This document shows, one piece after another, positions 39,739 through 51,005 of a stretch of 64,000 nt of DNA. The stretch comes from Sphingomonas tagetis. Lineage in GTDB: Bacteria > Pseudomonadota > Alphaproteobacteria > Sphingomonadales > Sphingomonadaceae. Within the stretch, counting starts at the first letter, position 1; each line of letters starts with the position of its first letter. Location of the stretch: positions 368,127 through 432,126 of the forward strand of contig NZ_JAMLDX010000002.1 of NCBI RefSeq assembly GCF_024211275.1, in the 5' to 3' direction. Below the pieces are notes generated by a model, which did not search any database, had not been told where the DNA came from, and saw only the letters and a program-made list of their open reading frames with translations. A program made the translations under genes and the position numbers.

Positions 39739-40842
39739 ATGAAAGCGACGATCGAACGCGCAACTTTGCTCCGCGGTCTCAGCCACGTCCAATCGGTGGT
39801 CGAGCGGCGCAATACCATTCCGATCCTGTCCAACGTGCTGATCGAGGCCTCGCTGGAGGGTTCGATTCGCCTGATGGCCACGGACCTCGACCTGCAGATC
39901 GACGAGACCGTGCCCGCCGCGGTCGACCAGGCCGGCGCCACCACCGTGTCGGCGCACACGCTGTTCGACATCGCGCGCAAGCTGCCCGAGGGGTCGCAGG
40001 TCGAGCTGACCGCGGCCGAGGGCAAGATCAAGATCAACGCCGGCCGCGCCAAGTTCGAGCTCGGCACGCTCCCGCGCGACGATTTCCCGGTGATCGCCGA
40101 GGGTGAGCTGCCGACGGTATTCGAACTGCCCGCCGAAACGCTCAAGCAGATCATCGACAAGACCCGCTTCGCGATCTCGACCGAAGAGACGCGCTATTAT
40201 CTCAACGGCATCTTCCTGCATGTCGCCGACGATGTGCTCAAGGCCGCGGCCACCGACGGCCACCGCCTTGCCCGCGTCACCGTCGCGCGCCCCGATGGCG
40301 CCGAGGCGATGCCCGACGTGATCGTGCCGCGCAAATGCGTCGCCGAGCTGCGCAAGCTGCTCGACGAGGTCGACGGCTCGGTCGGCGTGTCGCTGTCGGG
40401 CTCGAAGATTCGCTTCGACCTCGGCGCCGCGATTCTCACCTCGAAGCTGATCGACGGCACCTTCCCCGATTATTCGCGCGTCATCCCGCAGGGCAATGAC
40501 AAGATCCTCAAGATCGATCCGCGCAGCTTCATGCAGGGCGTCGACCGCGTCTCGACGATCGCCACCGAAAAGACCCGCGCGGTCAAGATGGCGCTCGACC
40601 GCGACCGCATCACGCTGTCGGTCAGCAGCCCCGACAACGGCACCGCCGCCGAGGAAGTCCCCGGCGAATATGCCGCGCAGCCGTTCGAGATCGGCTTCAA
40701 CTCGCGCTATCTGATGGACATTCTGGGTCAGGTCGAAGGCGATCTGGTCGAGGTGCATCTGGCCGACGCCGCCGCCCCGACGCTGATTCGCGAGAACGAC
40801 AAGTCGCCCGCGCTTTACGTCCTGATGCCGATGCGGGTGTGA
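39739..40842 (+). CDS. dnaN: DNA polymerase III beta sliding clamp
   Basis: 367 residues in the normal range for DnaN, with three repeats of the clamp fold. Recognisable segments include RNTIPILSNVLIEA, ETRYYLNGIFLH and VATDGHRLA-like, and the C-terminal PALYVLMPMRV that binds clamp partners. It tethers the replicative polymerase to DNA. The ATG at 39739 gives the canonical MKATIERATLLRGL start. dnaN, recF and gyrB occur in conserved order here but with other genes between them; dnaA is not in the window. Confidence 0.97.
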   Translation: MKATIERATLLRGLSHVQSVVERRNTIPILSNVLIEASLEGSIRLMATDLDLQIDETVPAAVDQAGATTVSAHTLFDIARKLPEGSQVELTAAEGKIKINAGRAKFELGTLPRDDFPVIAEGELPTVFELPAETLKQIIDKTRFAISTEETRYYLNGIFLHVADDVLKAAATDGHRLARVTVARPDGAEAMPDVIVPRKCVAELRKLLDEVDGSVGVSLSGSKIRFDLGAAILTSKLIDGTFPDYSRVIPQGNDKILKIDPRSFMQGVDRVSTIATEKTRAVKMALDRDRITLSVSSPDNGTAAEEVPGEYAAQPFEIGFNSRYLMDILGQVEGDLVEVHLADAAAPTLIRENDKSPALYVLMPMRV

Positions 40843-40872
40843 TCGCTCCCTTGATTTGAACGCGACAAGCAC

Positions 40873-40894
40873 TTATTGACATCTCTGTCAGTAA
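40873..40894. promoter_or_regulatory. Palindromic operator candidate before the Coq4-type gene
   Basis: TTA-T-TGACA (40873-40881), TCTC, then TGTCA-G-TAA (40886-40894) is a 22-base palindrome with one mismatched pair. Its left arm includes TTGACA and its right end touches the ribosome site of the gene starting at 40907. The symmetry resembles TetR-family operators. A weak promoter TTGATT (40851) with a -10 at 40874 would be covered by it. No TetR gene is present nearby. Confidence 0.5.
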
Positions 40895-40906
40895 AGGCGG
40901 CAGAAT

Positions 40907-41674
40907 ATGGCGACGCGAGCGCAACCAGTCGAACAGGCCCCAATCAACTGGGTTCAGCCGCAACCCCGCGACTGGGGCACGGCGCTCCGTGCACTGATCC
41001 GCTTGTTGCGCGATGCGGACGACACCGCCCAGGTGTTCCGCATCATGCGCGCGCTGAACGGCGACATCGCCGGACGCAACTACCGCAAGCTGCTGACGGT
41101 GCCGGAGGGCGGACGGCTTGCCTATCAACGGGTCGAGCTGGCGCAGCGTTTCTCGGATCGCGCGTGGATCGATTCGCTCCCGGCTGGCACGGTCGCCGCC
41201 GCCTATCGAGAGTTTCTCGACCGGACGGGCTATTCCGCCCAAGGTCTGGTCGATCTCAGCACCGCCGAAGGAATCGCCCAGTCGGTCGAGCATCCGCACG
41301 CCTGGTTCGGCCGGCGCGAGCGCGACATCCACGACATCTGGCACATCCTCACCGGCTATCAGGCCGACGAACCGCTCGGCGAAGCGTGCCTGGTCGGCTT
41401 CTCCTATGCGCAGACCGGCGGTCTTGGCTGGGCGTTCATCGGCGCCGGCGCCGCGCTCAAGAGCCTGCGCATCACCGGCAAGCGCACCTTCCTGCGCGCG
41501 GTGATCGAGGGTTATCGCCGCGGCAAGCGCGCCGCCTGGCTGTCGGCCGAGGATTATGAGGCGCTGATGACCGAGCCGCTCGACGCCGCACGCCGCCGCC
41601 TGAACATCGCGGAGCCGGTGATCTACCGCCAGGCGCAGCGCGAGCTTGCCGACGCGGGGCTGGCGGGCATCTGA
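40907..41674 (+). CDS. Coq4 family protein (ubiquinone synthesis)
   Basis: 255 residues. The Coq4 motif appears as [23 protein letters not shown], where the HDxxH and a downstream acid bind a metal. Coq4 homologues act in ubiquinone synthesis, probably in decarboxylation and hydroxylation at ring carbon C1. No membrane helix is evident. The gene sits between dnaN and recF on the same strand, an unusual place, and is preceded by a palindromic operator. Named from motif and overall similarity. Confidence 0.85.
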   Translation: MATRAQPVEQAPINWVQPQPRDWGTALRALIRLLRDADDTAQVFRIMRALNGDIAGRNYRKLLTVPEGGRLAYQRVELAQRFSDRAWIDSLPAGTVAAAYREFLDRTGYSAQGLVDLSTAEGIAQSVEHPHAWFGRRERDIHDIWHILTGYQADEPLGEACLVGFSYAQTGGLGWAFIGAGAALKSLRITGKRTFLRAVIEGYRRGKRAAWLSAEDYEALMTEPLDAARRRLNIAEPVIYRQAQRELADAGLAGI

Positions 41675-41718
41675 CGCAATGGTGGCGGCGAGCATGGCGC
41701 GCCGCTACAGCCGGACGA

Positions 41719-42780
41719 ATGGCCCTCACCCGCCTCGTCCTGACCGATTTCCGTAACCACGCCGACGCCGTGCTGACGCCCGGCAGCGGCTTCGTCGTGC
41801 TGACCGGCGACAATGGCGCGGGCAAGACCAACGTGCTCGAAGCCGTTTCGCTGCTCGCCCCCGGCCGCGGTCTGCGCCGCGCGCCGCTGTCGGAAATGGC
41901 GCGGCAGGGCGGCAAGGGCGGGTTCGGGGTGGCGACCACATTGGCTGAAGGCGCCGAGATCGGCACCGGCACCCAACCCGCCGCGCCCGAACGCCGCATC
42001 GTCCGCATCAACGGCGCCGCCGCGGCGGCCACGACCCTCGCGGAATGGCTCACCATATTGTGGCTGACCCCGGCAATGGACCGGCTGTTCGTCGAGCCGG
42101 CGAGCGAGCGCCGCCGCTTCCTCGACCGGCTGACCCTCGCGCTCGCCCCGGGCCACGCCCACCACACTGCGCGCTACGAAGCCGCGATGCGCGAGCGTAA
42201 TCGCCTGCTCGCCGGCGACGAACCCGCCGACCCCGACTGGCTCACCGCGCTCGAGGCGCGCATGGCCGAGCATGGCGCGGCGATCGACACCGCTCGCCGC
42301 ACCGCGGTCGAAGCGCTGGCCGACCGCCTCGCCGGCCAGCCCGAAGGCGCCTTCGCCCGCGCCGGCCTCCATCTCGACGGCGCGCCCGCCGCCGACCTCG
42401 CGGCGCAGCTCCGCGCCGGCCGCACGCGCGACGCCGCCGCCGGCCGCACGCTCGCCGGCCCGCACCGCGACGATCTCCACGTCACTCATCTCGGCAAGGA
42501 CCAGCCCGCGCATCTCTGTTCGACCGGCGAGCAGAAGGCGCTGCTGCTCGGCATCGTCCTCGCCCATGCCGAACTCGTCGCCGACCGCACCGGCCGCGCG
42601 CCGATCCTGCTGCTCGACGAGGTCGCCGCGCACCTCGACCCCAGCCGCCGCGTCGCCCTCTTCGATCGCCTCGCCGGGCGCGGCCAGGTGTGGATGACCG
42701 GCACCGAGGCCGCCCTGTTCGCGGGGTTGGGCCAAGCCACGCGCTACGCCGTTCGCGACGGCGCGGTGGTTCCAGCCTGA
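41719..42780 (+). CDS. recF: DNA replication and repair protein RecF
   Basis: 353 residues. Walker A GDNGAGKT lies at 30-37, the ABC-type signature is in [17 protein letters not shown], and Walker B is [11 protein letters not shown]. RecF loads RecA at gapped DNA with RecO and RecR. The ATG at 41719 begins the standard [12 protein letters not shown] start. It is 44 bases after the Coq4-type gene and may share its transcript. The C-terminus is compositionally Ala/Arg-rich as elsewhere in this genome. Confidence 0.96.
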   Translation: MALTRLVLTDFRNHADAVLTPGSGFVVLTGDNGAGKTNVLEAVSLLAPGRGLRRAPLSEMARQGGKGGFGVATTLAEGAEIGTGTQPAAPERRIVRINGAAAAATTLAEWLTILWLTPAMDRLFVEPASERRRFLDRLTLALAPGHAHHTARYEAAMRERNRLLAGDEPADPDWLTALEARMAEHGAAIDTARRTAVEALADRLAGQPEGAFARAGLHLDGAPAADLAAQLRAGRTRDAAAGRTLAGPHRDDLHVTHLGKDQPAHLCSTGEQKALLLGIVLAHAELVADRTGRAPILLLDEVAAHLDPSRRVALFDRLAGRGQVWMTGTEAALFAGLGQATRYAVRDGAVVPA

Positions 42781-42865
42781 ACGCCGCCTGTCGTTTCGCG
42801 CCAGCACAGGTTCAAGCGCCGCCTCCTATCGCGGGTCCCAGGTCGGGGGACACACGGAGGATGAC

Positions 42866-43612
42866 ATGAAGAAGCTATTGCTCACCGCCACGCTCGGGAT
42901 CGCGATGATCGCGCCCGCATCGGCACAGGATTGGGACTGGAGCGGCGGTCGCCCCGGCTCTCGCGACTATCGCCTCGCGGGCGCCGGCGTGCGCCTGCTG
43001 CACCCGCAGCTCAGCCGCACCAATCGCGGCCGCGCCTTCGTCATGCGCAATTTCGACCGCAACCGCGACGGGCTCGTCAGTCCGCGCGAGGCGGATGCGG
43101 CCAACCGCGCGTTCGAGCGTTTCGCCGGGCCGCGCCGCGACCGCTTCGACTGGGAGTCTCGCGACAGCGGCTGGCAGCGGCCAGGCCCGCGGGCCGGCGG
43201 CTGGGACCGCGGCGCGATGCGCGCTTATGGCTTCCGCCAGACCGAGCGCGGCGCGACGATGCGGATGGAGGACTCGGTCCTGTTCGCGACCGACAGTGCG
43301 GTGCTTCGTCCCGGCGCTTCGGCAAAGCTCGAGACGCTCGCCGCCTATCTGCGCGACAATCCCGGCGTTCGCGTCGCGATCGAGGGCCATACCGATTCGC
43401 GCGGCACCGATGCGCATAACGACGCGCTTTCGCTGCGCCGCGCCGATGCGGTGCGCGCCGCGTTCGACGAGATGGGCGTGACCCGCGCCCGCTTCACCGT
43501 GCGCGGCCTCGGCGAGAGCCAGCCGATCGCGAGCAACGACACGCCGCAGGGCATGCGCCAGAATCGCCGCGTCGAAGTCACGCTGCTGGGCCGCCGCGCC
43601 AGCGAGTTCTGA
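42866..43612 (+). CDS. OmpA-family protein with an EF-hand-like loop
   Basis: 248 residues. A signal peptide (about 1-20, ending SASA/Q) is followed by an Arg-rich region with one EF-hand loop (DRNRDGLVSPRE, 64-75) and then an OmpA-like peptidoglycan-binding domain (about 135-245) with GHTDSRGTDAHNDALSLRRADAV and GESQPIASNDTPQGMRQNRRVEV. It should anchor the outer layer to peptidoglycan, possibly with calcium dependence, which is inference. GGAGG at 42856 sets the start. A perfect terminator follows. Confidence 0.88.
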   Translation: MKKLLLTATLGIAMIAPASAQDWDWSGGRPGSRDYRLAGAGVRLLHPQLSRTNRGRAFVMRNFDRNRDGLVSPREADAANRAFERFAGPRRDRFDWESRDSGWQRPGPRAGGWDRGAMRAYGFRQTERGATMRMEDSVLFATDSAVLRPGASAKLETLAAYLRDNPGVRVAIEGHTDSRGTDAHNDALSLRRADAVRAAFDEMGVTRARFTVRGLGESQPIASNDTPQGMRQNRRVEVTLLGRRASEF

Positions 43613-43625
43613 CAACGCTGAAGAA

Positions 43626-43656
43626 GCGGGCCGCGTCCATGGCGCGGCCCGCTTTT
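43626..43656 (+). terminator. Strong intrinsic terminator after the OmpA-family gene
   Basis: GCGGGCCGCG (43626-43635) and CGCGGCCCGC (43643-43652) form a perfect 10-pair stem with a 7-base loop, followed by TTTT. It ends the OmpA-family transcript 14 bases after its stop codon. Confidence 0.9.
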
Positions 43657-43727
43657 CCTCGATAATCGCTGCCGAAATGCTTCAGATCTCGGCGATATCG
43701 TCGCGACATCTTCAGATCATGGACAAC

Positions 43728-43759
43728 ATCTTCGATTAACTTGATAATCATTCGAAGAT
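43728..43759. repeat. Nested inverted repeat in AT-richer intergenic DNA
   Basis: ATCTTCGA (43728-43735) pairs with TCGAAGAT (43752-43759), and inside it GATTA (43734-43738) pairs with TAATC (43745-43749). The surrounding DNA also repeats CTTCAGATC (about 43680 and 43710). It lies 24 bases upstream of the EcfG-type promoter, where a regulator could bind. Confidence 0.4.
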
Positions 43760-43782
43760 AACGCCCCATTCGATCATTCTCC

Positions 43783-43808
43783 GGAACATCCGGCTGGCCC
43801 AATTCGTT
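43783..43808 (+). promoter_or_regulatory. EcfG-type general stress promoter
   Basis: GGAAC (43783-43787), 17 bases, then CGTT (43805-43808) matches the alphaproteobacterial EcfG consensus exactly. The expected transcript would begin about 25-30 bases before the ATG at 43843, which has AGGAG. General-stress control of this secreted protein is therefore likely. Confidence 0.65.
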
Positions 43809-43842
43809 TTGACGTCAGCTTCCCAAGGTTCAGGAGAGTATC

Positions 43843-44523
43843 ATGCGTATCTTTACCAAACTTCCGCTGGGCGTCGCCGCCGCCGCGTTGATCGCCACTT
43901 CATCCCCGGTGTTCGCGCAGGGCAAGGCCGATCGCGCCCGCGCCGCCGTCGCCGAGGCGCGCGCCCGCGTCGATACCGCTGCCCAGCTTGCGCCGGAAGG
44001 CGAAGTCTCGCGCTATCAGGTCGAGGCCAAGGCGGCGCTGCGCTCCGCCGAGGAAAACCTCGCCCGGATGAGCAAGGATCAGGCGATCGCTACGGCCAAC
44101 GAAGCCTCGCGCCTCGCTGACCTCGCCATCGCCGCCTCGCAGCGCGCCCAGGCGCGGGCGACTGACCGGGCCGCCGCGCGCGCCGATGTCGAGGCTTCGC
44201 GCCGCGCCGACGCCGAGAGCGCGGCCGCCAGCGCCCAGGCCGATGCCGCAGCGGCCAACGCCCGCGCCGAGGCCGCCGCGGACTCGGCCCGCGCGGCGCA
44301 GGCCGAAGCCGCCGCCGCGCGTGCAGCGCAGGCCGCGCCGGTGACCGTCACCACCGAAACCGTCAAGACCACCGCCGCGACCGCGCCGCGCACGGTTACG
44401 CGAACCGCCGCGCGCAAGCCGGTGGCCAAGCGCAAGGTCGTGCGCACCGTCAAGCGCTCGACACCGGTCCGCGCCGCCGCCGTGACGGAGCGCACCAAGA
44501 CCACCGTCACCACCCAGCGCTGA
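43843..44523 (+). CDS. Ala-rich coiled-coil exported protein (DUF4398-like)
   Basis: 226 residues. A signal peptide ends VFAQ (about residue 26). The mature chain begins GKADRARAAVAEARARVDTAAQLAP and continues as an Ala/Arg/Glu coiled coil to about 165, like DUF4398 proteins. A Thr/Lys/Arg-rich tail (KPVAKRKVVRTVKRSTPV) is strongly basic and may touch peptidoglycan, DNA or lipopolysaccharide. It has its own EcfG-type promoter and ends in a very strong terminator, so it is a monocistronic stress-response gene by inference. Confidence 0.8.
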   Translation: MRIFTKLPLGVAAAALIATSSPVFAQGKADRARAAVAEARARVDTAAQLAPEGEVSRYQVEAKAALRSAEENLARMSKDQAIATANEASRLADLAIAASQRAQARATDRAAARADVEASRRADAESAAASAQADAAAANARAEAAADSARAAQAEAAAARAAQAAPVTVTTETVKTTAATAPRTVTRTAARKPVAKRKVVRTVKRSTPVRAAAVTERTKTTVTTQR

Positions 44524-47157
<2,634 letters not shown>

Positions 47158-47242
47158 TCGCGGATTCAATTCGTTACGCCGCTGACCATTTGCGGCTGAA
47201 AGCGCGCGCTGCTCCACCGTCCCCGGTCAAAGGGGACGGGGA

Positions 47243-47623
47243 ATGCGGGGATTCATTGCCATCGCGCTGATGCTCGCCGCCGCGCCGGTCGCGGCCGACG
47301 AACTCGATGTTGGCGCTGAGATCGGCGCCGACCTCGGCCAGGGCACCGCCAGCTATTTCAGCCGCGAGATCGCCGGCAACCGCACCGCCAGCGGCGAACG
47401 CTGCGATCCCGACACGCTCACCGCCGCGCATCGCACCGCGCCGTTCGGCAGCAAGGTGCGCGTCACCAACCTGTCCACCGGCCAGAGCGTGATCGTTCGC
47501 ATCAACGACCGCGGCCCGTTCCGCGCCGGCCGCGTGATCGACCTGAGCCACGCCGCCGCACGCGAGATCGGCATGCACCGCACCGGCACGGCGAAGGTCA
47601 GCCTCGCGCTGCTCGACGACTGA
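47243..47623 (+). CDS. RlpA-like double-psi beta-barrel exported protein
   Basis: 126 residues. A signal peptide (about 1-18) is followed by a single RlpA-type domain: GTASYFSREIAGNRTASGERCDPDTLTAAHRTAPFGSKVRV, RINDRGPF and RVIDLSHAAAREIGM. RlpA proteins bind or cleave denuded peptidoglycan strands at division sites. The usual SPOR domain is missing, so this is a short minimal form; septal targeting is doubtful. It follows gyrB by 85 bases. Confidence 0.87.
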   Translation: MRGFIAIALMLAAAPVAADELDVGAEIGADLGQGTASYFSREIAGNRTASGERCDPDTLTAAHRTAPFGSKVRVTNLSTGQSVIVRINDRGPFRAGRVIDLSHAAAREIGMHRTGTAKVSLALLDD

Positions 47624-47773
47624 CGCGCCCCGAAACCATTTTCCTACAGCACCGATTCCGGCTTACCCAGACGCTTCCTTCACGTCCCCGGGGACCCGCG
47701 CCGATGCCCATTCCATGCGATCAGATTTCGATGACGGCGGGCCTGCAACGGCCCGGCGCCCTCGCGCATGACA

Positions 47774-47801
47774 ACCCCGCTTTTGTGTCAACTTTGTCAA
47801 C
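47774..47801 (+). repeat. 28-bp element, copy 1 (upstream of ppc)
   Basis: ACCCCGC, two variable bases, TTGTGTCAACTT, one variable base, GTCAAC. It contains a 9-base tandem TGTCAACTT (47786-47794 and 47795-47803). A copy identical at 25 of 28 positions lies in the opposite orientation at 63138-63165, in front of the ABC exporter genes. Each is oriented toward the gene it precedes (51 and 78 bases from the ATG). Possibly a binding site or a promoter element. Confidence 0.5.
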
Positions 47802-47851
47802 TTCGCTCATTTTGGGTAACCCCTGCGACGCGAGCAGCCAGAGGTCGTCAC

Positions 47852-50575
47852 ATGAGTGACGATCTAATTGACGCCGCCGATATTGCAGTGCAGCAATCCG
47901 CCATGGCCAGCACCCCGATCGCCAACAACGCCGACATCCGCTTTCTGGGCAAGCTGCTCGGCGACGTCATTCGCGCTTATGGCGGCGAGGCGCTGTTCCG
48001 GCGGATCGAATATATCCGCGCCGCCTCGGTCGACCGCCATCGCGGCGTCGCCGGCGCCGACACGATCGATCCCGGCCTCGACAGCCTCAGCCTCGACGAG
48101 ACGCTCGATTTCGTGCGCAGCTTCATGCTGTTCTCGATGCTCGCCAACCTCGCCGAGGACCGTCAGGGCATCGCCGCGGAACCGGGCGCCGATCTCGAAC
48201 ACGCCATCGCCAAGCTCAAGGAACATGGCATCGGCGCCGACAAGATCGCGCAACTGCTTGAAAACGCACTCGTCGCCCCGGTGCTCACCGCACACCCGAC
48301 CGAGGTGCGCCGCAAGTCGATGATCGACCACCGCAACCGGATCGCCGAGCTGATGCGGCTGCGCGACGACGGAGTTGCGGAAACGCCTGATGGCGATCTG
48401 GTCGAGGAAGCGATCACGCGGCAGGTCGCCTTGCTGTGGCAGACTCGCGTGCTGCGGTTCGAGCGGCTGTACGTCGCCGACGAGGTCGAGACCGCTTTGT
48501 CCTATCTGCGCGACGTCTTTCTCCCCGCTTTGCCCGCGCTCTACGCCCGCTGGGACCGCGCACTCGGCGAGCGCGTGCCGCCCTTCCTCAAGCCCGGCAA
48601 CTGGATCGGCGGCGACCGCGACGGCAACCCGTTCGTCACCGCCGACTCGCTGCGTCTCACCCTCGCCCGCTCGGCCGAGACGGTGCTCAGCCATTATCTC
48701 GACGCGGTCCATGCGCTCGGTGCCGAACTCTCGATCTCAACCCACCACGCCGAGATCGACGGCGGGATCGCCGCACTCGCCGAAGCCAGCGGCGACGACG
48801 CCGCCAGCCGCTCGGACGAACCCTATCGCCGCGCGCTGTCGGGAATCTACGCCCGCCTCGCCGCCACCTATCGCCACCTCACCGGCAAGCCCGCCCCGCG
48901 CCCCGGCCCGCTCAAGGGCGAAGCCTATCGCGACCCCGCAGCGTTCCGCGCCGATCTCGCCACCGTCGCGCACGGCCTCGCCGCGCATGGCGGCGCGTCG
49001 CTGGCCTCGTCCGGCGCGCTCGGGCGGCTGATCCGCTCGGTCGATATCTTCGGCTTCCACCTCGCCACGCTCGACATGCGCCAGAACAGCGCGGTGCATG
49101 AGCGCGTGATCGCCGAGCTGCTCAAGGTCGCCGGCGTCGAGGCCGATTATGCGTCACTCGACGAGGACGCCCGCATCGCCCTGCTCCGCCGCGAGCTCGC
49201 CAGCCCGCGCCCGCTCACCAGCCGCTATGCCAGCTATTCGGACGAAACCGCGTCGGAGCTCGCCATCGTCAATGCCGCGGCGGAGGCGCACCAAAGCTAC
49301 GGTCGCGCCGCCATCCGTCAGTATATCGTGTCGATGGCGCAGTCGGTCTCGGACCTGCTCGAAGTCCATGTGCTGCTCAAGGAAGCGGGACTCTACATTC
49401 CCGGGGACACGCCCGAAGCGCATATCATGGCGGTGCCGCTGTTCGAGACGATCGGCGATCTCGACGCCGCGCCCGCGATCATGCGCGCGTGGTTCGCGCT
49501 GCCCGAGGTGGCGCATGTCGCCAAGGCGCGCGGCCATCAGGAAGTGATGATCGGCTATTCCGATTCGAACAAGGACGGCGGCTACCTCACCTCGACTTGG
49601 GGCCTGTCCAAGGGCTCGACCGCATTGAAGCCGGTGTTCGAGGAAGCCGGAATCGGCATGCAGCTGTTCCACGGCCGCGGCGGCGCGGTCGGGCGCGGCG
49701 GCGGCTCGTCCTTCCAGGCGATTCAGGCGCAGCCCGCCGGCACCGTGCAGGGCCGCATCCGCATCACCGAACAGGGCGAGGTGATCGCGGCGAAATACGG
49801 CACGCGCGAAAGCGCCGCGACCAATCTCGAGGCGATGGCCTCGGCGACGTTGCTCGCCAGCCTCGAGCCGCAGCGGCTCAGCGATGCCGATGCCGGGCGC
49901 TTCGAGGGCGCGATGGAGCAGCTTTCCGGCACCGCCTTCACCGCCTATCGCGGTCTCGTTTACGGTACCGATGGCTTTCGTACCTTCTTCCGCCAGCTCA
50001 CCCCGATCGCCGAGATTGCGGGCTTGAAGATCGGCAGCCGCCCGGCGAGCCGCAAGAAATCCGACGCGATCGAGGATCTGCGCGCGATCCCCTGGGTGTT
50101 CAGCTGGGCGCAGGCGCGAGTCATGCTGCCGGGCTGGTACGGCGTCGGCGATGCGCTGTCGGCATTCCCCGACCGCGGCCTGCTGCGCGAAATGGCCGAG
50201 GGTTGGCCGCTCTTCGCCTCGACGCTGGCGAACCTCGAAATGGTCCTCGCCAAGTCCGACATGGCGATCGCCGAACGCTATGCCGGGCTGGTCGAGGACC
50301 GCGCGCTCGCCGATTCGATCTTCGGCCGCATTCGCGACGGCTGGCAGGTCACGCACGATCAGCTGCTCGAAATCACGCGCCAGACTCGCCTGCTCGAAAA
50401 GCACCCTGCGCTCGAAACCTCGATCCGGCTGCGCCTGCCCTATATCGAACCGCTCAACCTGCTCCAGGTCGAGCTGTTGAAGCGCCACCGCGCGGGCGAG
50501 ACCGATCCCAAGATCGAACAGGGCATCCTGCTGTCGATCAACGCCATCGCGACGGCGTTGCGGAATTCGGGTTAG
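47852..50575 (+). CDS. ppc: Phosphoenolpyruvate carboxylase
   Basis: 907 residues. Key motifs are TAHPTEVRRKS (catalytic His), GGDRDGNPFVT, MIGYSDSNKDGGYLTSTW and FHGRGGAVGRGGG, plus the conserved C-terminus TALRNSG. It carboxylates phosphoenolpyruvate to oxaloacetate to refill the TCA cycle. The start at 47852 has GAGG upstream; an in-frame ATG at 47768 would translate the upstream repeat. The stop overlaps the convergent thioesterase stop by four bases. The 228-base upstream region holds the shared 28-bp element. Confidence 0.98.
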   Translation: MSDDLIDAADIAVQQSAMASTPIANNADIRFLGKLLGDVIRAYGGEALFRRIEYIRAASVDRHRGVAGADTIDPGLDSLSLDETLDFVRSFMLFSMLANLAEDRQGIAAEPGADLEHAIAKLKEHGIGADKIAQLLENALVAPVLTAHPTEVRRKSMIDHRNRIAELMRLRDDGVAETPDGDLVEEAITRQVALLWQTRVLRFERLYVADEVETALSYLRDVFLPALPALYARWDRALGERVPPFLKPGNWIGGDRDGNPFVTADSLRLTLARSAETVLSHYLDAVHALGAELSISTHHAEIDGGIAALAEASGDDAASRSDEPYRRALSGIYARLAATYRHLTGKPAPRPGPLKGEAYRDPAAFRADLATVAHGLAAHGGASLASSGALGRLIRSVDIFGFHLATLDMRQNSAVHERVIAELLKVAGVEADYASLDEDARIALLRRELASPRPLTSRYASYSDETASELAIVNAAAEAHQSYGRAAIRQYIVSMAQSVSDLLEVHVLLKEAGLYIPGDTPEAHIMAVPLFETIGDLDAAPAIMRAWFALPEVAHVAKARGHQEVMIGYSDSNKDGGYLTSTWGLSKGSTALKPVFEEAGIGMQLFHGRGGAVGRGGGSSFQAIQAQPAGTVQGRIRITEQGEVIAAKYGTRESAATNLEAMASATLLASLEPQRLSDADAGRFEGAMEQLSGTAFTAYRGLVYGTDGFRTFFRQLTPIAEIAGLKIGSRPASRKKSDAIEDLRAIPWVFSWAQARVMLPGWYGVGDALSAFPDRGLLREMAEGWPLFASTLANLEMVLAKSDMAIAERYAGLVEDRALADSIFGRIRDGWQVTHDQLLEITRQTRLLEKHPALETSIRLRLPYIEPLNLLQVELLKRHRAGETDPKIEQGILLSINAIATALRNSG

Positions 50576-50967
50576 CTGTCGATGAACAGCGCCGCCAGCT
50601 CCGGCCGCACACGCATCGGCCGCCCGCTGGCCTTTTCGATCATTGCCCAGGTCGATACCGCCTCGACTTTCACCCTGCCGTCCGCCCCAGTGAACCTCAT
50701 ATGCCGGTCGAACCGCGCGCCACGCGGCGGATCGGGCACCCAGGTCTCCCCGGTCACCGTCTCCCCAGCGACGACATTGCCGCGGTAATCGATCTCATGC
50801 CGTGTCACGACCCAGAAGTAAGCGTCCTGATCCTCCGGCGGCGCGACCGCATACCAGTGTGCGACCGCAACTTGCTGAATCCACTGGACCCATACCGCAT
50901 TGTTGACGTGCCCCAGCTCGTCAATGTCCTCCGGCCGGGCGGTGATCTGCTGGGTAAAGCGCGTCAT
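50572..50967 (-). CDS. 4HBT acyl-CoA thioesterase (YbgC-like)
   Basis: 131 residues of the hot-dog fold. The active-site loop DELGHVNNAVWVQWIQQVAVAHW (with the acid D-E and HVNN) is typical of 4-hydroxybenzoyl-CoA/YbgC-type thioesterases. It hydrolyses acyl-CoA thioesters in the cytoplasm; the chain preference is unknown. It converges with ppc, sharing four bases at the stops, and lies 38 bases from the exbD stop on the same strand. Confidence 0.9.
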   Translation of the reverse strand: MTRFTQQITARPEDIDELGHVNNAVWVQWIQQVAVAHWYAVAPPEDQDAYFWVVTRHEIDYRGNVVAGETVTGETWVPDPPRGARFDRHMRFTGADGRVKVEAVSTWAMIEKASGRPMRVRPELAALFIDS

Positions 50968-51005
50968 GCTTGACGTTTACGTCAGGCCGGGCCCGAACGA
51001 AAGCG

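Noticed and set aside
43578..43802. 74-residue minus-strand frame
   Set aside because: It runs through the strong terminator at 43626-43656 and the end of the OmpA-family gene, has no good ribosome site and no family resemblance.
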